A stretch of DNA of 64,000 nt from Stappia sp. BW2 (GCF_008107695.1 NZ_VIRG01000066.1:186001-250000); one strand, 5' to 3'. Counted from the first letter of the stretch, positions 34,237 to 44,641 are shown. Made by a program: numbers and translations. Notes: generated by a model from the sequence alone, not told the origin.

Positions 34237-35843
34237 TGAGAAGCCGTGTTTTAAAACCTACAGATCCGTTCGAACCCAATCCCGACTCAGGCGATGCGTC
34301 CGCTTTGGGCAACCGGCTGGAAAAACACCTCAGGCAAAGCGTGCAAGGGGCAACCGGACAAACCAACATCAAGGTTCTGTCTGCCGCCAACAGCAGCCTT
34401 TCAGCCCAAGCTTATGAAATTGCAAAAGGACTTGGCGGCAAGGGTATTTCCGCCACTGTTCTGACCGGCATGGTGCGCCTGACGGATGTCCTGCTGATTG
34501 TTGGCACGGCTCTTGTCGCAAGCATCAGCAGCCCGGAAGCCGCGGGCTTCGGACTTGGCAATCTGTTTGTCACCAGCGCCGCCATCCTTTTTGCGCTCGC
34601 CTTTTTCCAGGCGGCGGATGTCTATCAGGTGCCGGTCATGCGCCAGGGCCTGTCGCAGATCGGGCGCGTTGCTGCCGGCTGGACCCTTGTGTTTGCCATG
34701 TTTGCACTTCTGCGAACCATGACAGGCGTGGGCACGGAGGTTTCTGAAACCTGGATCGGCACATGGTTCGCCGCAAGTCTGACGGGCCTTTGCCTGTCGC
34801 GGTTCATTGTTTACCGGCTGGTACGCCACTGGATGAAATCGGGCCGCCTGGAAAGGCGCGCCATCATTGTCGGCGGCGGCACGGCCGCACAGGAGCTGAT
34901 CCATGATCTGGAAGCTCAGCCAGACAATGACATCCGTATTTGTGGTATTTTCGATGACCGAAACAACGACCGGTCACCACCGGTCGTGGCCGGCTACCCG
35001 AAACTCGGCAACATCAGCGCCCTTGTGGAGTTCGCAAGGCTTGCACGCATTGACATGCTCATTGTCTGCATTCCCTTGCGCGCAGAGAAAAGGGTTCTCG
35101 AGCTTCTGAAAAAACTATGGGTCCTGCCGGTCGACATCCGGTTGTCGGCCCACACGGACAAGGTTCGCTTCCGTAACCGCGGATCCAGTTTCATCGGCAC
35201 GGTTCCCTTCGTCGATGTGGTCGAAAAGCCGATTGCCGACTGGGATATGGTGGCCAAACGCGTCTTCGACCTGGTCTTTGCCTCTCTGGCCATCCTCACG
35301 CTGTTTCCGGTCATGATCGCCGCTGCCATCGCCGTGAAGCTGGAAAGCAAGGGACCGATCCTGTTCAGGCAGAAGCGCTATGGTTTCAACAACGAGATCA
35401 TCGAAGTTCTGAAATTCCGGTCCATGTATACGGAAATGGCCGATCCGGATGCGAAAAAGGTGGTCACGAGGGGCGATCCGCGCGTCACACGGGTCGGGCG
35501 GTTCATCCGCAAAACCTCGATCGACGAACTGCCCCAGCTTTTCAACGTTCTTGGCGGCAGCCTCTCGCTCGTCGGTCCGCGTCCCCATGCGGTGAACGCC
35601 CACACCGACAACAAGACCTGGGACGACGTCGTCGACGGTTATTTCGCCCGCCACAAGGTGAAACCTGGCGTTACCGGCTACGCCCAGATCAACGGCTGGC
35701 GCGGCGAAGTCGACCGACCGGAAAAGATCCAGAAACGTGTAGAGTGCGACGTCTACTACATCGAAAACTGGTCGATCCTGTTCGATCTGAAGATCCTTCT
35801 TCAAACGCCATTTCGGCTGCTCAATACGGAGAACGCCTATTGA
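34236..35843 (+). CDS. Undecaprenyl-phosphate sugar phosphotransferase (initiating transferase)
   Basis: The 535-residue membrane protein has four N-terminal helices (about residues 85-200), a CoA-binding-like middle domain ([19 protein letters not shown]), a fifth helix, and a bacterial sugar transferase domain (about 340-535). The catalytic domain shows [24 protein letters not shown], the [12 protein letters not shown] segment, LVGPRPHAV and [11 protein letters not shown]. It would place the first sugar-1-phosphate on undecaprenyl phosphate, starting repeat-unit assembly. It is coupled to the GT4 gene upstream and to the polymerase-like gene downstream by overlapping codons. Confidence 0.93.
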   Translation: MRSRVLKPTDPFEPNPDSGDASALGNRLEKHLRQSVQGATGQTNIKVLSAANSSLSAQAYEIAKGLGGKGISATVLTGMVRLTDVLLIVGTALVASISSPEAAGFGLGNLFVTSAAILFALAFFQAADVYQVPVMRQGLSQIGRVAAGWTLVFAMFALLRTMTGVGTEVSETWIGTWFAASLTGLCLSRFIVYRLVRHWMKSGRLERRAIIVGGGTAAQELIHDLEAQPDNDIRICGIFDDRNNDRSPPVVAGYPKLGNISALVEFARLARIDMLIVCIPLRAEKRVLELLKKLWVLPVDIRLSAHTDKVRFRNRGSSFIGTVPFVDVVEKPIADWDMVAKRVFDLVFASLAILTLFPVMIAAAIAVKLESKGPILFRQKRYGFNNEIIEVLKFRSMYTEMADPDAKKVVTRGDPRVTRVGRFIRKTSIDELPQLFNVLGGSLSLVGPRPHAVNAHTDNKTWDDVVDGYFARHKVKPGVTGYAQINGWRGEVDRPEKIQKRVECDVYYIENWSILFDLKILLQTPFRLLNTENAY

Positions 35844-37144
35844 GCCTTGCGATCGAACCTTTCGGCGGTACGCCCCATGCGCGCGCGCCCATCGGTCTTC
35901 AGACGAAGAGTCTGGGCAACGGTGCGCTTTGGCTTGCTGCCTTCCTTTCGGGATTCGTGATCAAGGAACCTGCGCCTTATGAACTGTACATGGCGCTTCT
36001 ACTGGTCGTCTGGCTGGCCTGCGGCCTTAAACTTCGGCGGGAATTCGGTCCGCTGATCATCTGCCTGATGCTTTATATCGCCGGCGGCATAGCCTCCATT
36101 CCCATGGCCGAGGAAATGGGCGATGCGATCATGTATATTGCCGTTTCCGGCTTTCTGGCAATCACGGCCATCTTTTATGCCGCCATCATTGCGGAAGATC
36201 CCGGCCGGGTCCGGGTCATCCAGAGCGGCTATATCACCAGCGCCGTGCTGGTGGCGGCCATCGGGATCGCCGGTTATTTCCACCTCTTCCCCGGTGCATC
36301 CTATTTCACGCTGTATGACCGAGCCCGCGGCACTTTCCAGGACCCCAACGTGTTCGGTCCGTTTCTGGTGCTGCCGACGTTGCTCCTGATCCAAAAGCTG
36401 CTTCGCCAGTCTGTCCTGCGCAACCTGCATCTGCTGGTGCCGCTCGCCATTTTGATGCTTGGCGTGTTCTTGAGCTTTTCGCGCGGTGCCTGGGGTGTTC
36501 TGACGGCATCGGTCCTGATGGTGTATTTTCTGGCGCTTGTCACCGAAAAGGCCGGCCCGCGCCGAGTGCGCCTCGTTATGCTCGGGGCACTCGGCATTCT
36601 CTCAGTGGTCGCCCTGTTGGGCGCGGCGCTGTCCATTGACACGGTCGCCGACATGTTCGCCGAGCGCGCAAAGCTCGTGCAATCCTATGATGGTGCCCGC
36701 CTTGGCCGCTTCGCCAGATACTCGCTCGGGTTTCAAATGGTGATGGACCGCCCCCTCGGACTTGGGGCGCTGGAGTTCCACAAGTATTTCCCGGAGGATG
36801 AGCACAACGTCTATCTGAAAGGCTTCACCACCTACGGCTGGCTTGGCGGCTCGGTCTATATTCTGATGGCGCTTTGGACATTCTGTGCCCTTGTGCCGCT
36901 CCTGTTCAAATCACGTCCGTGGACGGCCTTCACGCAATGTGTCTTTTCAGTTTTTGCGGCACATCTGATCCTCTCCGCAATTATCGACACGGACCACTGG
37001 CGGCATATGTATATGCTGTACGGACTTGCGTGGGGCCTGATCGCCGCCGAAAAGCTGGGCCACGGGCGCCCTGCAGTATCCGGCGGTGCGGTCTTTGGCC
37101 GGAGTTTACAGAAGTCTGGAAAAGCTCCTCCCCAGACGCAATAA
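35840..37144 (+). CDS. O-antigen ligase/polymerase-like membrane protein
   Basis: The 434-residue protein has about eleven membrane helices and the Wzy_C (O-antigen ligase) domain. Typical features are FLSFSRGAWGVL in one helix-loop, the DRPLGLGALEF segment and EDEHNVYLKGFTTYGWLGG with the conserved His in the large periplasmic loop. It would polymerise or ligate polysaccharide repeat units. I chose the TTG at 35840, which overlaps the upstream stop codon (TTGA) and has GGAG about nine bases before it. The longer frame from 35744 would run inside the previous gene. The gene ends 43 bases before tRNA-Pro. Confidence 0.88.
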   Translation: MSLAIEPFGGTPHARAPIGLQTKSLGNGALWLAAFLSGFVIKEPAPYELYMALLLVVWLACGLKLRREFGPLIICLMLYIAGGIASIPMAEEMGDAIMYIAVSGFLAITAIFYAAIIAEDPGRVRVIQSGYITSAVLVAAIGIAGYFHLFPGASYFTLYDRARGTFQDPNVFGPFLVLPTLLLIQKLLRQSVLRNLHLLVPLAILMLGVFLSFSRGAWGVLTASVLMVYFLALVTEKAGPRRVRLVMLGALGILSVVALLGAALSIDTVADMFAERAKLVQSYDGARLGRFARYSLGFQMVMDRPLGLGALEFHKYFPEDEHNVYLKGFTTYGWLGGSVYILMALWTFCALVPLLFKSRPWTAFTQCVFSVFAAHLILSAIIDTDHWRHMYMLYGLAWGLIAAEKLGHGRPAVSGGAVFGRSLQKSGKAPPQTQ

Positions 37145-37187
37145 CCTGCTTGCGCTTGTCATGCGAACAAGCTAGGTAGGGTCCGTT

Positions 37188-37264
37188 CGGGCAGTAGCGC
37201 AGCCTGGTAGCGCACTTCACTGGGGGTGAAGGGGTCGTCGGTTCAAATCCGGCCTGCCCGACCA
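37188..37264 (+). tRNA. tRNA-Pro (GGG)
   Basis: The 77-base sequence folds as a tRNA cloverleaf. The acceptor arm pairs CGGGCAG with CTGCCCG, the T arm contains GGTTCAAATCC, and the anticodon stem CTTCA/TGAAG closes the loop CTGGGGG with anticodon GGG. The 3' ACCA is encoded. It lies between the plus-strand polysaccharide operon and the dTDP-rhamnose genes. No second copy of its 3' end is visible in the window. Confidence 0.96.
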
Positions 37265-37542
37265 ACAATTTCAAAGACTTATGGAATTTTTGGATTTCTG
37301 AACGCTCAAAAGGCGCTCAGAAACAACGCTTTGGTGTGTGGAGCAGGTGCTTGAAGCGTTTTGTTCCAACGCCGAGCTTACACGATCCCGACTAACCTAT
37401 TACATCTTCGCCTTTTGGAAGCTTATCTGTCATCAAAATATTAATTGGCACTTTCAGAAAAACACCCAATTGAATGAAATAGTTATTTTCTGATTACAAA
37501 AAATACCGAAAATATTTTTTTATTCTTCTATGAGAAATTCTC

Positions 37543-38415
37543 TCAAAATCTTCTAGAGACGATTTTCCGCAAATAGTCCCCATACCCGCTGTTGGAATAA
37601 TCTTCACTCAGGCGTTCCAGATCGTTCGCACTGATCCAGCCGTTCTTGAACGCAATTTCTTCCGGTACGGCGATGCGGTGCCCCTGTCTTTTTTCAATGG
37701 CCTGAACGAAGGTGGCGGACTCGATGAGACTGTCGTGCGTACCCATGTCGAACCAGGCAAATCCGCGGCCGAGTTGCTCTACATGGAGGTCTCCGCGTTC
37801 CAGATAGCGGGCGTTCACGTCCGTGATTTCCAGCTCGCCCCGTGCGCTCGGACGAATGTCGGAGGCAATATCAGTGACGTCCTTGTCGTAGAAATAGAGC
37901 CCCGTCACGGCCCAGGAGGAGCGCGGGGTTTTCGGCTTTTCCTCAATAGAAGTCGGTTTTCCGGAGGCGTCCAACGCAACGACGCCATAGCGCTCCGGCT
38001 CGGCAACTTCATAACCGAACAAGGTCGCGCCGGACTTTCGTTGCGAGGCCCGCGCGAGCATTTCCGTCAGGCCATGGCCATAGTAGAGATTGTCCCCCAG
38101 GATGAGGGCGCATTCCTGCCCGGCAAGAAAGTCATCGGCAATCAGGAATGCCTGCGCGATGCCGGCCGGTTCAGGCTGCACCGCATAGCGTATGTTCACG
38201 CCCCATTGCGTACCGTCTTCCAAAAGGCTCTGAAAGGCTGCCGCATCACGTGGTGTCGTGATGATCAGGAGATCTCTTATCCCAGCGAGCATCAGGACGC
38301 TCAATGGATAATAGATCATCGGTTTGTCGTAGACGGGCAACAGCTGCTTTGAGATGCATCTGGTAACCGGGAAGAGACGCGTTCCGCTTCCGCCCGCAAG
38401 CACGATGCCTTTCAT
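37543..38415 (-). CDS. rfbA: Glucose-1-phosphate thymidylyltransferase
   Basis: The 290-residue enzyme makes dTDP-glucose from glucose-1-phosphate and dTTP, the first step of dTDP-L-rhamnose synthesis. It matches RfbA/RmlA in length and motifs: the nucleotide-binding LAGGSGTRLFPVT, KQLLPVYDKPMIYYPLS, GDNLYYGHG and WFDMGTHDSL. It is the last gene of the rfbCBDA operon on the minus strand, 37 bases after rfbD. An AT-rich, non-coding stretch follows it, between its end and tRNA-Pro. Confidence 0.96.
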   Translation of the reverse strand: MKGIVLAGGSGTRLFPVTRCISKQLLPVYDKPMIYYPLSVLMLAGIRDLLIITTPRDAAAFQSLLEDGTQWGVNIRYAVQPEPAGIAQAFLIADDFLAGQECALILGDNLYYGHGLTEMLARASQRKSGATLFGYEVAEPERYGVVALDASGKPTSIEEKPKTPRSSWAVTGLYFYDKDVTDIASDIRPSARGELEITDVNARYLERGDLHVEQLGRGFAWFDMGTHDSLIESATFVQAIEKRQGHRIAVPEEIAFKNGWISANDLERLSEDYSNSGYGDYLRKIVSRRF

Positions 38416-38452
38416 TTTCCAACTCCACTTCCGTCCACATGACTAAATAAAA

Positions 38453-39343
38453 TCAGGTATTTCGTTCCAGTTGATCCAGCATGTCGCGCAGTGCGGCCTG
38501 CCACTGTCTCATGGCAAGGCCATGGACCCGCGCCAGTTTTGAGCAATCAAGCGCCGAATTTACTGGCCGCCTTGCGGGTGTTGGAAATTCAGACGCCGGA
38601 ATGGCGATCAACTCCGGCTTTTTGCAGAAGCGCTCGCCGGCAAGCTCGAATATCTTGTCCGCAAAACCATGCCAGGTCACTTCACCCTGACCGGCACAGT
38701 GAAACGTTCCGTAACCGTCCTGCCCAATCTGATTGTTCAAAATCCGTTCGGCCAGTCGCAGCACGACTTCCGCGAGATCCGCTGCATATGTCGGGCATCC
38801 GCGCTGGTCGTCGACGACGCGAATTTGCCCCCTCTCCTGCGCGAGCTTCAGCATCGTCCGGACAAAGTTGGCGCCGTGAACGCCGTAGACCCAGGAGGTG
38901 CGCAGGATCAGGTGACGGTCGGTCGCGGCGCGGATGGCCGCTTCACCTGCTTCCTTGCTTTCGCCGTACACACCAATGGGGCCAACGTCGTCCTGTTCGA
39001 CATAAGCATGCTGATGTGTACCGTCGAAGACATAGTCCGTGGAAAAATGCATCAGGACCGCTCCGTGCTTCTGCGCGGCTTCCGCAAGATTGCGCGCTCC
39101 ATCGCGATTGACCGCAAAGGCGGCCTGCCGGTCTGTTTCCGCGCGATCAACAGCGGTATAGGCAGCCGTATTGACGATCAGATCGGGGGCAAGCCGCCCG
39201 ATAACCTCCGCAACAGAAGTGCGGTCCGTAATATCCAATTGCGATCTGTCGAGCGCTGCGAGATCGAACCCCTTTTTCAGGCCTTGCCTGGCAACCTCAT
39301 GGCCAAGTTGGCCGTTCGCTCCGGTGAGCAGAATGCGTGTCAT
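38453..39343 (-). CDS. rfbD: dTDP-4-dehydrorhamnose reductase
   Basis: The 296-residue short-chain dehydrogenase performs the last step of dTDP-L-rhamnose synthesis with NAD(P)H. It shows [15 protein letters not shown] at the nucleotide-binding site, [21 protein letters not shown] and the catalytic Y-x3-K in YGESKEAGE. The ATG at 39343 overlaps the rfbB stop by four bases; the longer frame to 39454 lies in the rfbB coding region and is spurious. Confidence 0.95.
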   Translation of the reverse strand: MTRILLTGANGQLGHEVARQGLKKGFDLAALDRSQLDITDRTSVAEVIGRLAPDLIVNTAAYTAVDRAETDRQAAFAVNRDGARNLAEAAQKHGAVLMHFSTDYVFDGTHQHAYVEQDDVGPIGVYGESKEAGEAAIRAATDRHLILRTSWVYGVHGANFVRTMLKLAQERGQIRVVDDQRGCPTYAADLAEVVLRLAERILNNQIGQDGYGTFHCAGQGEVTWHGFADKIFELAGERFCKKPELIAIPASEFPTPARRPVNSALDCSKLARVHGLAMRQWQAALRDMLDQLERNT

Positions 39344-40422
39344 GATGCACCGGCGGCTGCATTTGAAACCCCATTGGTCCCAAGCCCCAGCCTGTTGCCG
39401 GCGTAGCGGCCGGTGCGAACCTCTTCCCACCAGTTGCGATTGCCCAGATACCAATCGACCGTCTGACGCAATCCGCTTTCAAAAGAATGTCGGGGCCGCC
39501 AACCCAGTTCGGCAGAAATCCGGGAAATATCCATGGCGTAACGCGCATCGTGGCCGGGTCGGTCAGTTACGAAGGTAATCAACTCTTGCCGGGGTTTACC
39601 GGCAGGCAGCAACTCATCGAGAAGATCGCAGATCAGGTGAACGACGTCGATATTCCGCCGTTCGGCATCGCCGCCGATATTGTAGACCTGCCCCGGCGTT
39701 CCGCGCGTCAGTACCTGCCACAACGCATCCGCATGATCGTCCACATGAAGCCAGTCCCGAATATTGGCTCCCGCGCCGTAAACCGGCAGCGGCTTCTCCT
39801 CAAGGCCGTTCAGGATCATCAAGGGGATCAGCTTTTCCGGAAACTGGTAAGGCCCATAATTGTTGGAACAGTTGGTGGTGACCACCGGCATCCCATAGGT
39901 ATGGTGCCAAGCCCTGACCAGATGATCTGACGCAGCCTTTGAAGCGGAATAAGGCGAATTCGGCGCGTAGGCGGTTGTTTCCTTGAAGGCTCCCGTTGGG
40001 CCGAGACTGCCATAGACCTCATCCGTGGAGACATGATGAAACCGGAAGGCTTCCTTGCGCGGCAATGGCAAGCCGGACCAATAGGTTCGCACCGCTTCCA
40101 GCAAGGTGTAGGTGCCCACGATGTTTGTATCGATAAAGTCAGCGGGACCGTCAATTGACCGGTCGACATGGCTTTCGGCGGCCAGATGCATCACCGCGTC
40201 AGGTGTTTCCGTCTCCAGGAGACCGGCCATTGCCTCAGCGTCGCGGATGTCAGCGTGCACAAAGCGGTGCTGGGGCGCTTCCATGACTGGCGCGAGAGAG
40301 GCCATGTTCCCGGCATAGGTCAGGGCATCGACCGTGACGACGTCCGCAAGCTCCTGCGACACCAGCTTTCGGACGACCGCGGATCCAATAAAGCCGGCAC
40401 CACCCGTAACGAGAACCTTCAT
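39340..40422 (-). CDS. rfbB: dTDP-glucose 4,6-dehydratase
   Basis: The 360-residue extended short-chain dehydrogenase converts dTDP-glucose to dTDP-4-keto-6-deoxyglucose. It has [16 protein letters not shown] for NAD+ binding, [19 protein letters not shown] and the catalytic tyrosine in [15 protein letters not shown]. The ATG at 40422 overlaps the rfbC stop by four bases (ATGA), and its own stop overlaps rfbD the same way, so three genes are translationally chained. Confidence 0.96.
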   Translation of the reverse strand: MKVLVTGGAGFIGSAVVRKLVSQELADVVTVDALTYAGNMASLAPVMEAPQHRFVHADIRDAEAMAGLLETETPDAVMHLAAESHVDRSIDGPADFIDTNIVGTYTLLEAVRTYWSGLPLPRKEAFRFHHVSTDEVYGSLGPTGAFKETTAYAPNSPYSASKAASDHLVRAWHHTYGMPVVTTNCSNNYGPYQFPEKLIPLMILNGLEEKPLPVYGAGANIRDWLHVDDHADALWQVLTRGTPGQVYNIGGDAERRNIDVVHLICDLLDELLPAGKPRQELITFVTDRPGHDARYAMDISRISAELGWRPRHSFESGLRQTVDWYLGNRNWWEEVRTGRYAGNRLGLGTNGVSNAAAGAS

Positions 40423-40997
40423 CCTTCCGCTGCCTCCGGACATGAGAAACAGGCGCCGATTTCACCAAACCGTGGCAGGCCCCGATCCTTTGCGGAGAGG
40501 ATGGCATCGGCTTCTGCCAGGCCCCAATCGATGGCGAGGTCGGGATCGTTCCACAGGATGCCCCGGTCGTGCTCCGGTGCGTAGTATTGCGATACCTTGT
40601 AGAGAACCTCGGTGTGCGGTTCCAGCGTCGCCAATCCATGGGCAAACCCGGAGGGAACAAGGATCTGCTTCCCATTTTCAGCTGAAATGACCGACGACAC
40701 ATGCTGGCCGTAGGTTGGCGAGCCCAGTCTCAGATCGAGAGCAACATCCAGTATCGCTCCGCGCACCACACGCACCAGCTTGTCCTGCGCGAAGGGCGGC
40801 ATCTGGAAATGCAATCCGCGAACCGTTCCTTTTTCCGCGGAATAGGCGTGATTGTCCTGCACGAAATCGATGTCAATTCCGGCATCACTCAGCAGAGCTT
40901 TGTTGTATGTTTCGGAAAAGAAACCACGGCTGTCGCCGTGCCGCTTGGGGCAGATAATCTTGACTTCGGGAATGTCGAGTTCAATTACTTCAAGCAT
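40419..40997 (-). CDS. rfbC: dTDP-4-dehydrorhamnose 3,5-epimerase
   Basis: The 192-residue cupin-fold enzyme epimerises dTDP-4-keto-6-deoxyglucose at C3 and C5. Typical motifs are [32 protein letters not shown] (partly shown) with the catalytic His, [14 protein letters not shown] and [14 protein letters not shown]. It is the first gene of the rfbCBDA operon. The 157 bases upstream hold three short inverted repeats. Confidence 0.95.
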   Translation of the reverse strand: MLEVIELDIPEVKIICPKRHGDSRGFFSETYNKALLSDAGIDIDFVQDNHAYSAEKGTVRGLHFQMPPFAQDKLVRVVRGAILDVALDLRLGSPTYGQHVSSVISAENGKQILVPSGFAHGLATLEPHTEVLYKVSQYYAPEHDRGILWNDPDLAIDWGLAEADAILSAKDRGLPRFGEIGACFSCPEAAEG

Positions 40998-41079
40998 GAA
41001 TCCATTTCGGTCTTCGCGGTCAGGTTCCGCGAAAGACCAAGCTTCAGAGCTGGCCTTCCGCGAAGCTCTATAAGTTCGT

Positions 41080-41101
41080 GCTCCTTCAATGACGAAGGAG
41101 C
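41080..41101. repeat. Inverted repeat upstream of rfbC
   Basis: GCTCCTTC (41080-41087) and GAAGGAGC (41094-41101) are perfect arms around a six-base loop. Two further imperfect hairpins lie at about 41010-41040 and 41040-41065. None has a T-run on the minus strand, so they may be regulatory rather than terminating. Confidence 0.35.
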
Positions 41102-41154
41102 GGCAATCCGACCCCGTTCCCGAAACACCTTCGTGCCCATCTATCGCCGAGCGT

Positions 41155-42249
41155 TCACCTCACCACCGCCACGCGCGGCAAGTCGGAGAGGATTTCCGGT
41201 CCATCGGCGCGCAGGATGACGATTTCCTCAAGACGCAGGCCAAATTGACCGGGAAGATAGATCCCAGGTTCGATTGAAAACACCATACCTTCATCCAGTA
41301 CGGTTTCGGAAGTCGCCGTCAGATATGGAGGCTCATGTATGTCTATTCCAAGGCCGTGACCTGTCCGGTGTGTGAAAAAATCACCATAGCCTGCCGCTGA
41401 AATGACATCCCGGGCTGCCTTGTCGATTGTTTTCGCGGCGACACCTGGCCTTGCAGCCGCAAGAGCGGCTTCCACGGCCTTGTCCACAATCGCATGGACC
41501 TTTTCAAATTCCGCTGTCGGTGTTCCGAAGAAACCGACCCGGGTCATATCAGATGGGTACCCCTCCAGACGGCCGCCCGTATCGATCAGCACCGCGTCAC
41601 CGTCTTTCAGCTGCGTCTCGCCGGTGTGATGATGCGGAAAGGCGCCGTTGCCGCCGAAGCAGACCGAGGTGAAAACCGGTGTCGCGCCGGCCTGCTTGTA
41701 GACATCGCGGATGGCGGCGGCGATCTCGAGTTCCGTAATGCCGGGTTTCAGCGCGTCGAAGCCGGCCATGGCAGCCGTATCATTGAGCACGGCACTGGCC
41801 TTCAAGCGTCGGTATTCATCGTCATCCTTGCGAGATCTCAGGTGCCCGACCGTGTCACCGGTGAACCGGCGTGAAGCGCCGGGAAGCGCGTCGAGCAGCA
41901 GCAGGGCAAAATCGGCGCGCATGGTTTCGTCAATAACGACGCTCGGCGCTTCCGGCAGGTCGGAAACGGCCAGCAAGGTGGCGAGCGCGGCGTCCGGGCC
42001 ATCGTCATCGCGCCAGGGGAAAAACGGCAGGTGGGTCTTCCGGCGAGAGCTGTCGACATTGAGCGCCGGCATCAGGAATCCTGCGTGGCTTTTCGAAACC
42101 AGCAGCATCACGGGCCGCTCGTCGCCATGGGGATCGAGACCGGCCAGATACATCATGTGACTGGACGGACCGATGGCGACAAGATCGGTTCCGGTCGCGG
42201 ACATACGCTCGCGCAGCGCGGCAAGACGCTGATCGGAAAGGGAAGACAT
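41155..42249 (-). CDS. M24 family metallopeptidase (Xaa-Pro dipeptidase-like)
   Basis: The 364-residue protein has an N-terminal creatinase-like domain (about residues 1-130) and a C-terminal pita-bread catalytic domain. Metal ligands can be seen in LIDTGGRLEGYPSDMTR (two Asp), HRTGHGLGIDIHEPPY (His) and FSIEPGIYLPGQFGLRLEE (two Glu). It is probably a cytoplasmic aminopeptidase or dipeptidase acting on proline-containing peptides. It follows the oligopeptide-binding protein gene on the same strand, after a terminator-like hairpin, and so may process peptides taken up by that transporter. Confidence 0.87.
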   Translation of the reverse strand: MSSLSDQRLAALRERMSATGTDLVAIGPSSHMMYLAGLDPHGDERPVMLLVSKSHAGFLMPALNVDSSRRKTHLPFFPWRDDDGPDAALATLLAVSDLPEAPSVVIDETMRADFALLLLDALPGASRRFTGDTVGHLRSRKDDDEYRRLKASAVLNDTAAMAGFDALKPGITELEIAAAIRDVYKQAGATPVFTSVCFGGNGAFPHHHTGETQLKDGDAVLIDTGGRLEGYPSDMTRVGFFGTPTAEFEKVHAIVDKAVEAALAAARPGVAAKTIDKAARDVISAAGYGDFFTHRTGHGLGIDIHEPPYLTATSETVLDEGMVFSIEPGIYLPGQFGLRLEEIVILRADGPEILSDLPRVAVVR

Positions 42250-42296
42250 TTCAGGAAACTCCGGAAGGATTGGTCAATCAGCGAACGGCTGTCAGC

Positions 42297-42331
42297 AATA
42301 AAAAGCCGCCCCGGGAGAACCGGGACGGCTC
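42297..42331 (-). terminator. Rho-independent terminator after the peptide-binding protein gene
   Basis: On the minus strand AGCCGTCCCGG and CCGGGGCGGCT form a stem with one mismatch, followed by TTTTATTG. It lies 12 bases after the binding-protein stop codon and before the M24 peptidase gene. Confidence 0.75.
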
Positions 42332-42342
42332 GGTGTTCAGCG

Positions 42343-43929
42343 TCAGTTCTTCGTCACCAGACGATAGTAGACGAAGTCAGAGGTGGCACCGTTGACGTAG
42401 CCCTCGACCTTCGGGTCCATGGCAACCTGATAGGCTGCCTGGAACATGATAACGATCGGCGACTTGGCCTGAACTTCCTTCTGCAATTCGACATACATCT
42501 CGTTGCGTTTTTCAGGATCGCTCTCGGCAAGCGCTGCCTTGGTCATCTCGTTAATCTCCGCCGGAACAGCCCAGGCATTCCGCCAAGTGGTGGTTGCCTG
42601 ATAATTGTCGTCGGAGTTGTCGCTGTTATACGCAAAGGCCTTGGCGTTGGAATGCGGGTCCATGAAGTCCGGCCCCCAGTACAGCAGCATCGCCTCGTGG
42701 CTGCGCTCACGGTACTTGGTGATGACCTGCGAGCCTGTGCCCGGGATGATGTCGAAGTTGATCCCGGCTTCGGCAAAGCTTGCCTGCAGCGACTGGGCCA
42801 TGTCCGTGAACGGCGTGGAGTTGATCACGTCGAGCGTTACCGTGATCGGCGTCTCGATGCCTGCGTCAGCCAGGATCTGCTTGGCCTTTTCAGGATCGTA
42901 GGTGTAAGGCGTCTCGTCGTAGGAGCCCGGGAAGCCCTTTGGCCAGAACGCCTGATGAATTTCCATCTGGCCTTTCAGGAAGCTGTCGGTCATGCCCTTG
43001 TAGTTGACGAGGTAACGGGCCGCGTCCCACACCGCTTCAGGCTGCAACACATCCTTTTTCTGGTTGAAGGAAAGGAAGTGCACTGCTGCCTGCGGATAGG
43101 TTTCGACCTTGATGGAGTCGCCATCCATGCCGGCGATCTGATCCGGCGTCAGGTTGCGGGCCATGTCGACATCGCCGGACTGAAGCAGCAACTGCTGGGT
43201 GGCAGCCTCGGCAACGTGACGGATGATGACGCCTTCAACCTTCGGAGCGCCCTTGAAGTAGTCGGCATTGGATTTGTAACGCACCAATTCGCTCGGGCGG
43301 TAGGTCTGCAGTTCGAACGGGCCGGAACCGGCAGAGTTGGCGTTGAGCCACTTGTTGCCCATGTCGCCGTCTTCTTCATGCTCCATCACCGTCTTTTCAT
43401 CGACGATGGAGGCCGGACGGGAAGCCAGGACGTTGAGGGCGAAAGCCGGCGAGAAATCACCTTCGTATTTGACGATGACCTTGTTGCCGTCCGCCGTGAC
43501 CATGTCCTCGACATTTTCAGCCGTCCAGCCGAGCTGGGCCAGGATGAAAGCCGGGGTGAGGTTCAGCTTGATGACGCGTGCGAAGGAAAACACGACGTCT
43601 TCCGCACGAACCGGATTACCGGAATGGAACGTCGCATCATCGCGCAACGTGAACGTGATGGTCTTTGCATCGGCATCGGTCTGCCACTCGGCTGCAAGGC
43701 CCGGGGCCAGAACTGTCGGGTCTTCGGCATCATATTGCACAAGCCGGTCATAGACATTGGTCACGAGTTCGCCGGAGGAAAACTCGTAGGCCTGTGCCGG
43801 ATCAATGGCGACAATGTCATCGATATTCTGAGCCACGACCAGAATGTTGTCCGGCGTCGCGGCACTGGCAGGTTGCGCAATCGGCATTGCCAGGGCGGCA
43901 GCCAGAAGTGCGGTCCTTAAAAGCTTCAT
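42343..43929 (-). CDS. Oligopeptide/dipeptide ABC transporter substrate-binding protein
   Basis: The 528-residue protein starts with a signal peptide (LLAAALAMPIAQPASAATPD) and is an SBP_bac_5 family binding protein of normal length. Typical segments are VYDRLVQYDAED, DATFHSGNPVRAEDVVFSF and the later SPIVIMFQAAYQ. It would deliver peptides or a related solute in the periplasm to the permeases encoded divergently at 44852-46821. It shares its strand and probably promoter region with the XRE-cupin regulator gene just upstream (24 bases away). The exact ligand is not readable. Confidence 0.9.
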   Translation of the reverse strand: MKLLRTALLAAALAMPIAQPASAATPDNILVVAQNIDDIVAIDPAQAYEFSSGELVTNVYDRLVQYDAEDPTVLAPGLAAEWQTDADAKTITFTLRDDATFHSGNPVRAEDVVFSFARVIKLNLTPAFILAQLGWTAENVEDMVTADGNKVIVKYEGDFSPAFALNVLASRPASIVDEKTVMEHEEDGDMGNKWLNANSAGSGPFELQTYRPSELVRYKSNADYFKGAPKVEGVIIRHVAEAATQQLLLQSGDVDMARNLTPDQIAGMDGDSIKVETYPQAAVHFLSFNQKKDVLQPEAVWDAARYLVNYKGMTDSFLKGQMEIHQAFWPKGFPGSYDETPYTYDPEKAKQILADAGIETPITVTLDVINSTPFTDMAQSLQASFAEAGINFDIIPGTGSQVITKYRERSHEAMLLYWGPDFMDPHSNAKAFAYNSDNSDDNYQATTTWRNAWAVPAEINEMTKAALAESDPEKRNEMYVELQKEVQAKSPIVIMFQAAYQVAMDPKVEGYVNGATSDFVYYRLVTKN

Positions 43930-43953
43930 TCCTTCGTCTCCGTCTGTCAGGGG

Positions 43954-44628
43954 TTAGGATTTGTTCTTGTTTTTGGTGCGGCCAGGCGACGCCTTCACCG
44001 CACTCTTGTCCGGCGACACCAGCTCGATACGGCTGGTTTTCTCGTCACCTGCGTTGAAAATCGTCAGAGTGCCGGTCCACAGGAGCTTTGCCGGCTCGTC
44101 GTTCGGGTTGGACCAGGCATGGGGTGTGTTTCCCCGGTAATGCAGGCTGTCGCCAGCGGTCATCACCATCGCCTCCCCGTCGAGATACTGGGTGATGGAC
44201 CCTTCCAGGATGTAGATCAGCTCTTCACCCTCATGGCTCACCGTTTCCGAGGCATATCCTGGCGGCACGGTGAGAATGAAAGAGGAGAGCTGGTTTCCCG
44301 GAAACTCGGTGCCCAGCCGTTCATAGCTGACTGCGGAACCGGAAATGGAGAAATTCGGCCGTGTCGCAGCGCGGGTCAGCGCATCCTGGGCACGCGGCTG
44401 CGCGACAAAATAGTCCAGCCCGACACCGAGCGCCCGGGCAATGCCCGCCAGAGACCCGAGTGTCGGTGTTGCGTGATCCCGCTCGACCTGACTGAGATAG
44501 CTGACTGACAGGTTTGAAGCGTCGCTCAGCTGTTGCAGGGTGAACCCCAATTGCCGCCGCCGCGCCCGGATCAGCGCGCCAACCTTCGTATCGGCATCGG
44601 AGGCGGCACGCGCCGTCGAACTGCTCAA
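43954..44628 (-). CDS. XRE-family regulator with cupin domain, transporter-linked
   Basis: The 224-residue protein has an XRE helix-turn-helix (about residues 18-72, LGFTLQQLSDASNLSVSYLS) and a C-terminal cupin domain (about 115-200) for effector sensing. It ends in the basic tail GRTKNKNKS. The start is a TTG at 44628, supported by GGGAG nine bases upstream; no in-frame ATG fits. A perfect palindrome lies directly upstream of that ribosome binding site. It sits between the divergent halves of the peptide transporter, so control of the transporter and of itself is likely. Confidence 0.85.
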   Translation of the reverse strand: MSSSTARAASDADTKVGALIRARRRQLGFTLQQLSDASNLSVSYLSQVERDHATPTLGSLAGIARALGVGLDYFVAQPRAQDALTRAATRPNFSISGSAVSYERLGTEFPGNQLSSFILTVPPGYASETVSHEGEELIYILEGSITQYLDGEAMVMTAGDSLHYRGNTPHAWSNPNDEPAKLLWTGTLTIFNAGDEKTSRIELVSPDKSAVKASPGRTKNKNKS

Positions 44629-44641
44629 AGATTTTTACTCC

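Noticed and set aside
37188..37264. tRNA-Pro as an integration site with attachment repeats
   Set aside because: No second copy of the tRNA 3' end and no integrase gene were found in the window.
42031..43920. 629-codon plus-strand frame opposite the M24 peptidase and binding protein genes
   Set aside because: Its composition is that of an antisense shadow of GC-rich coding sequence, and both genes on the other strand are clear family members.
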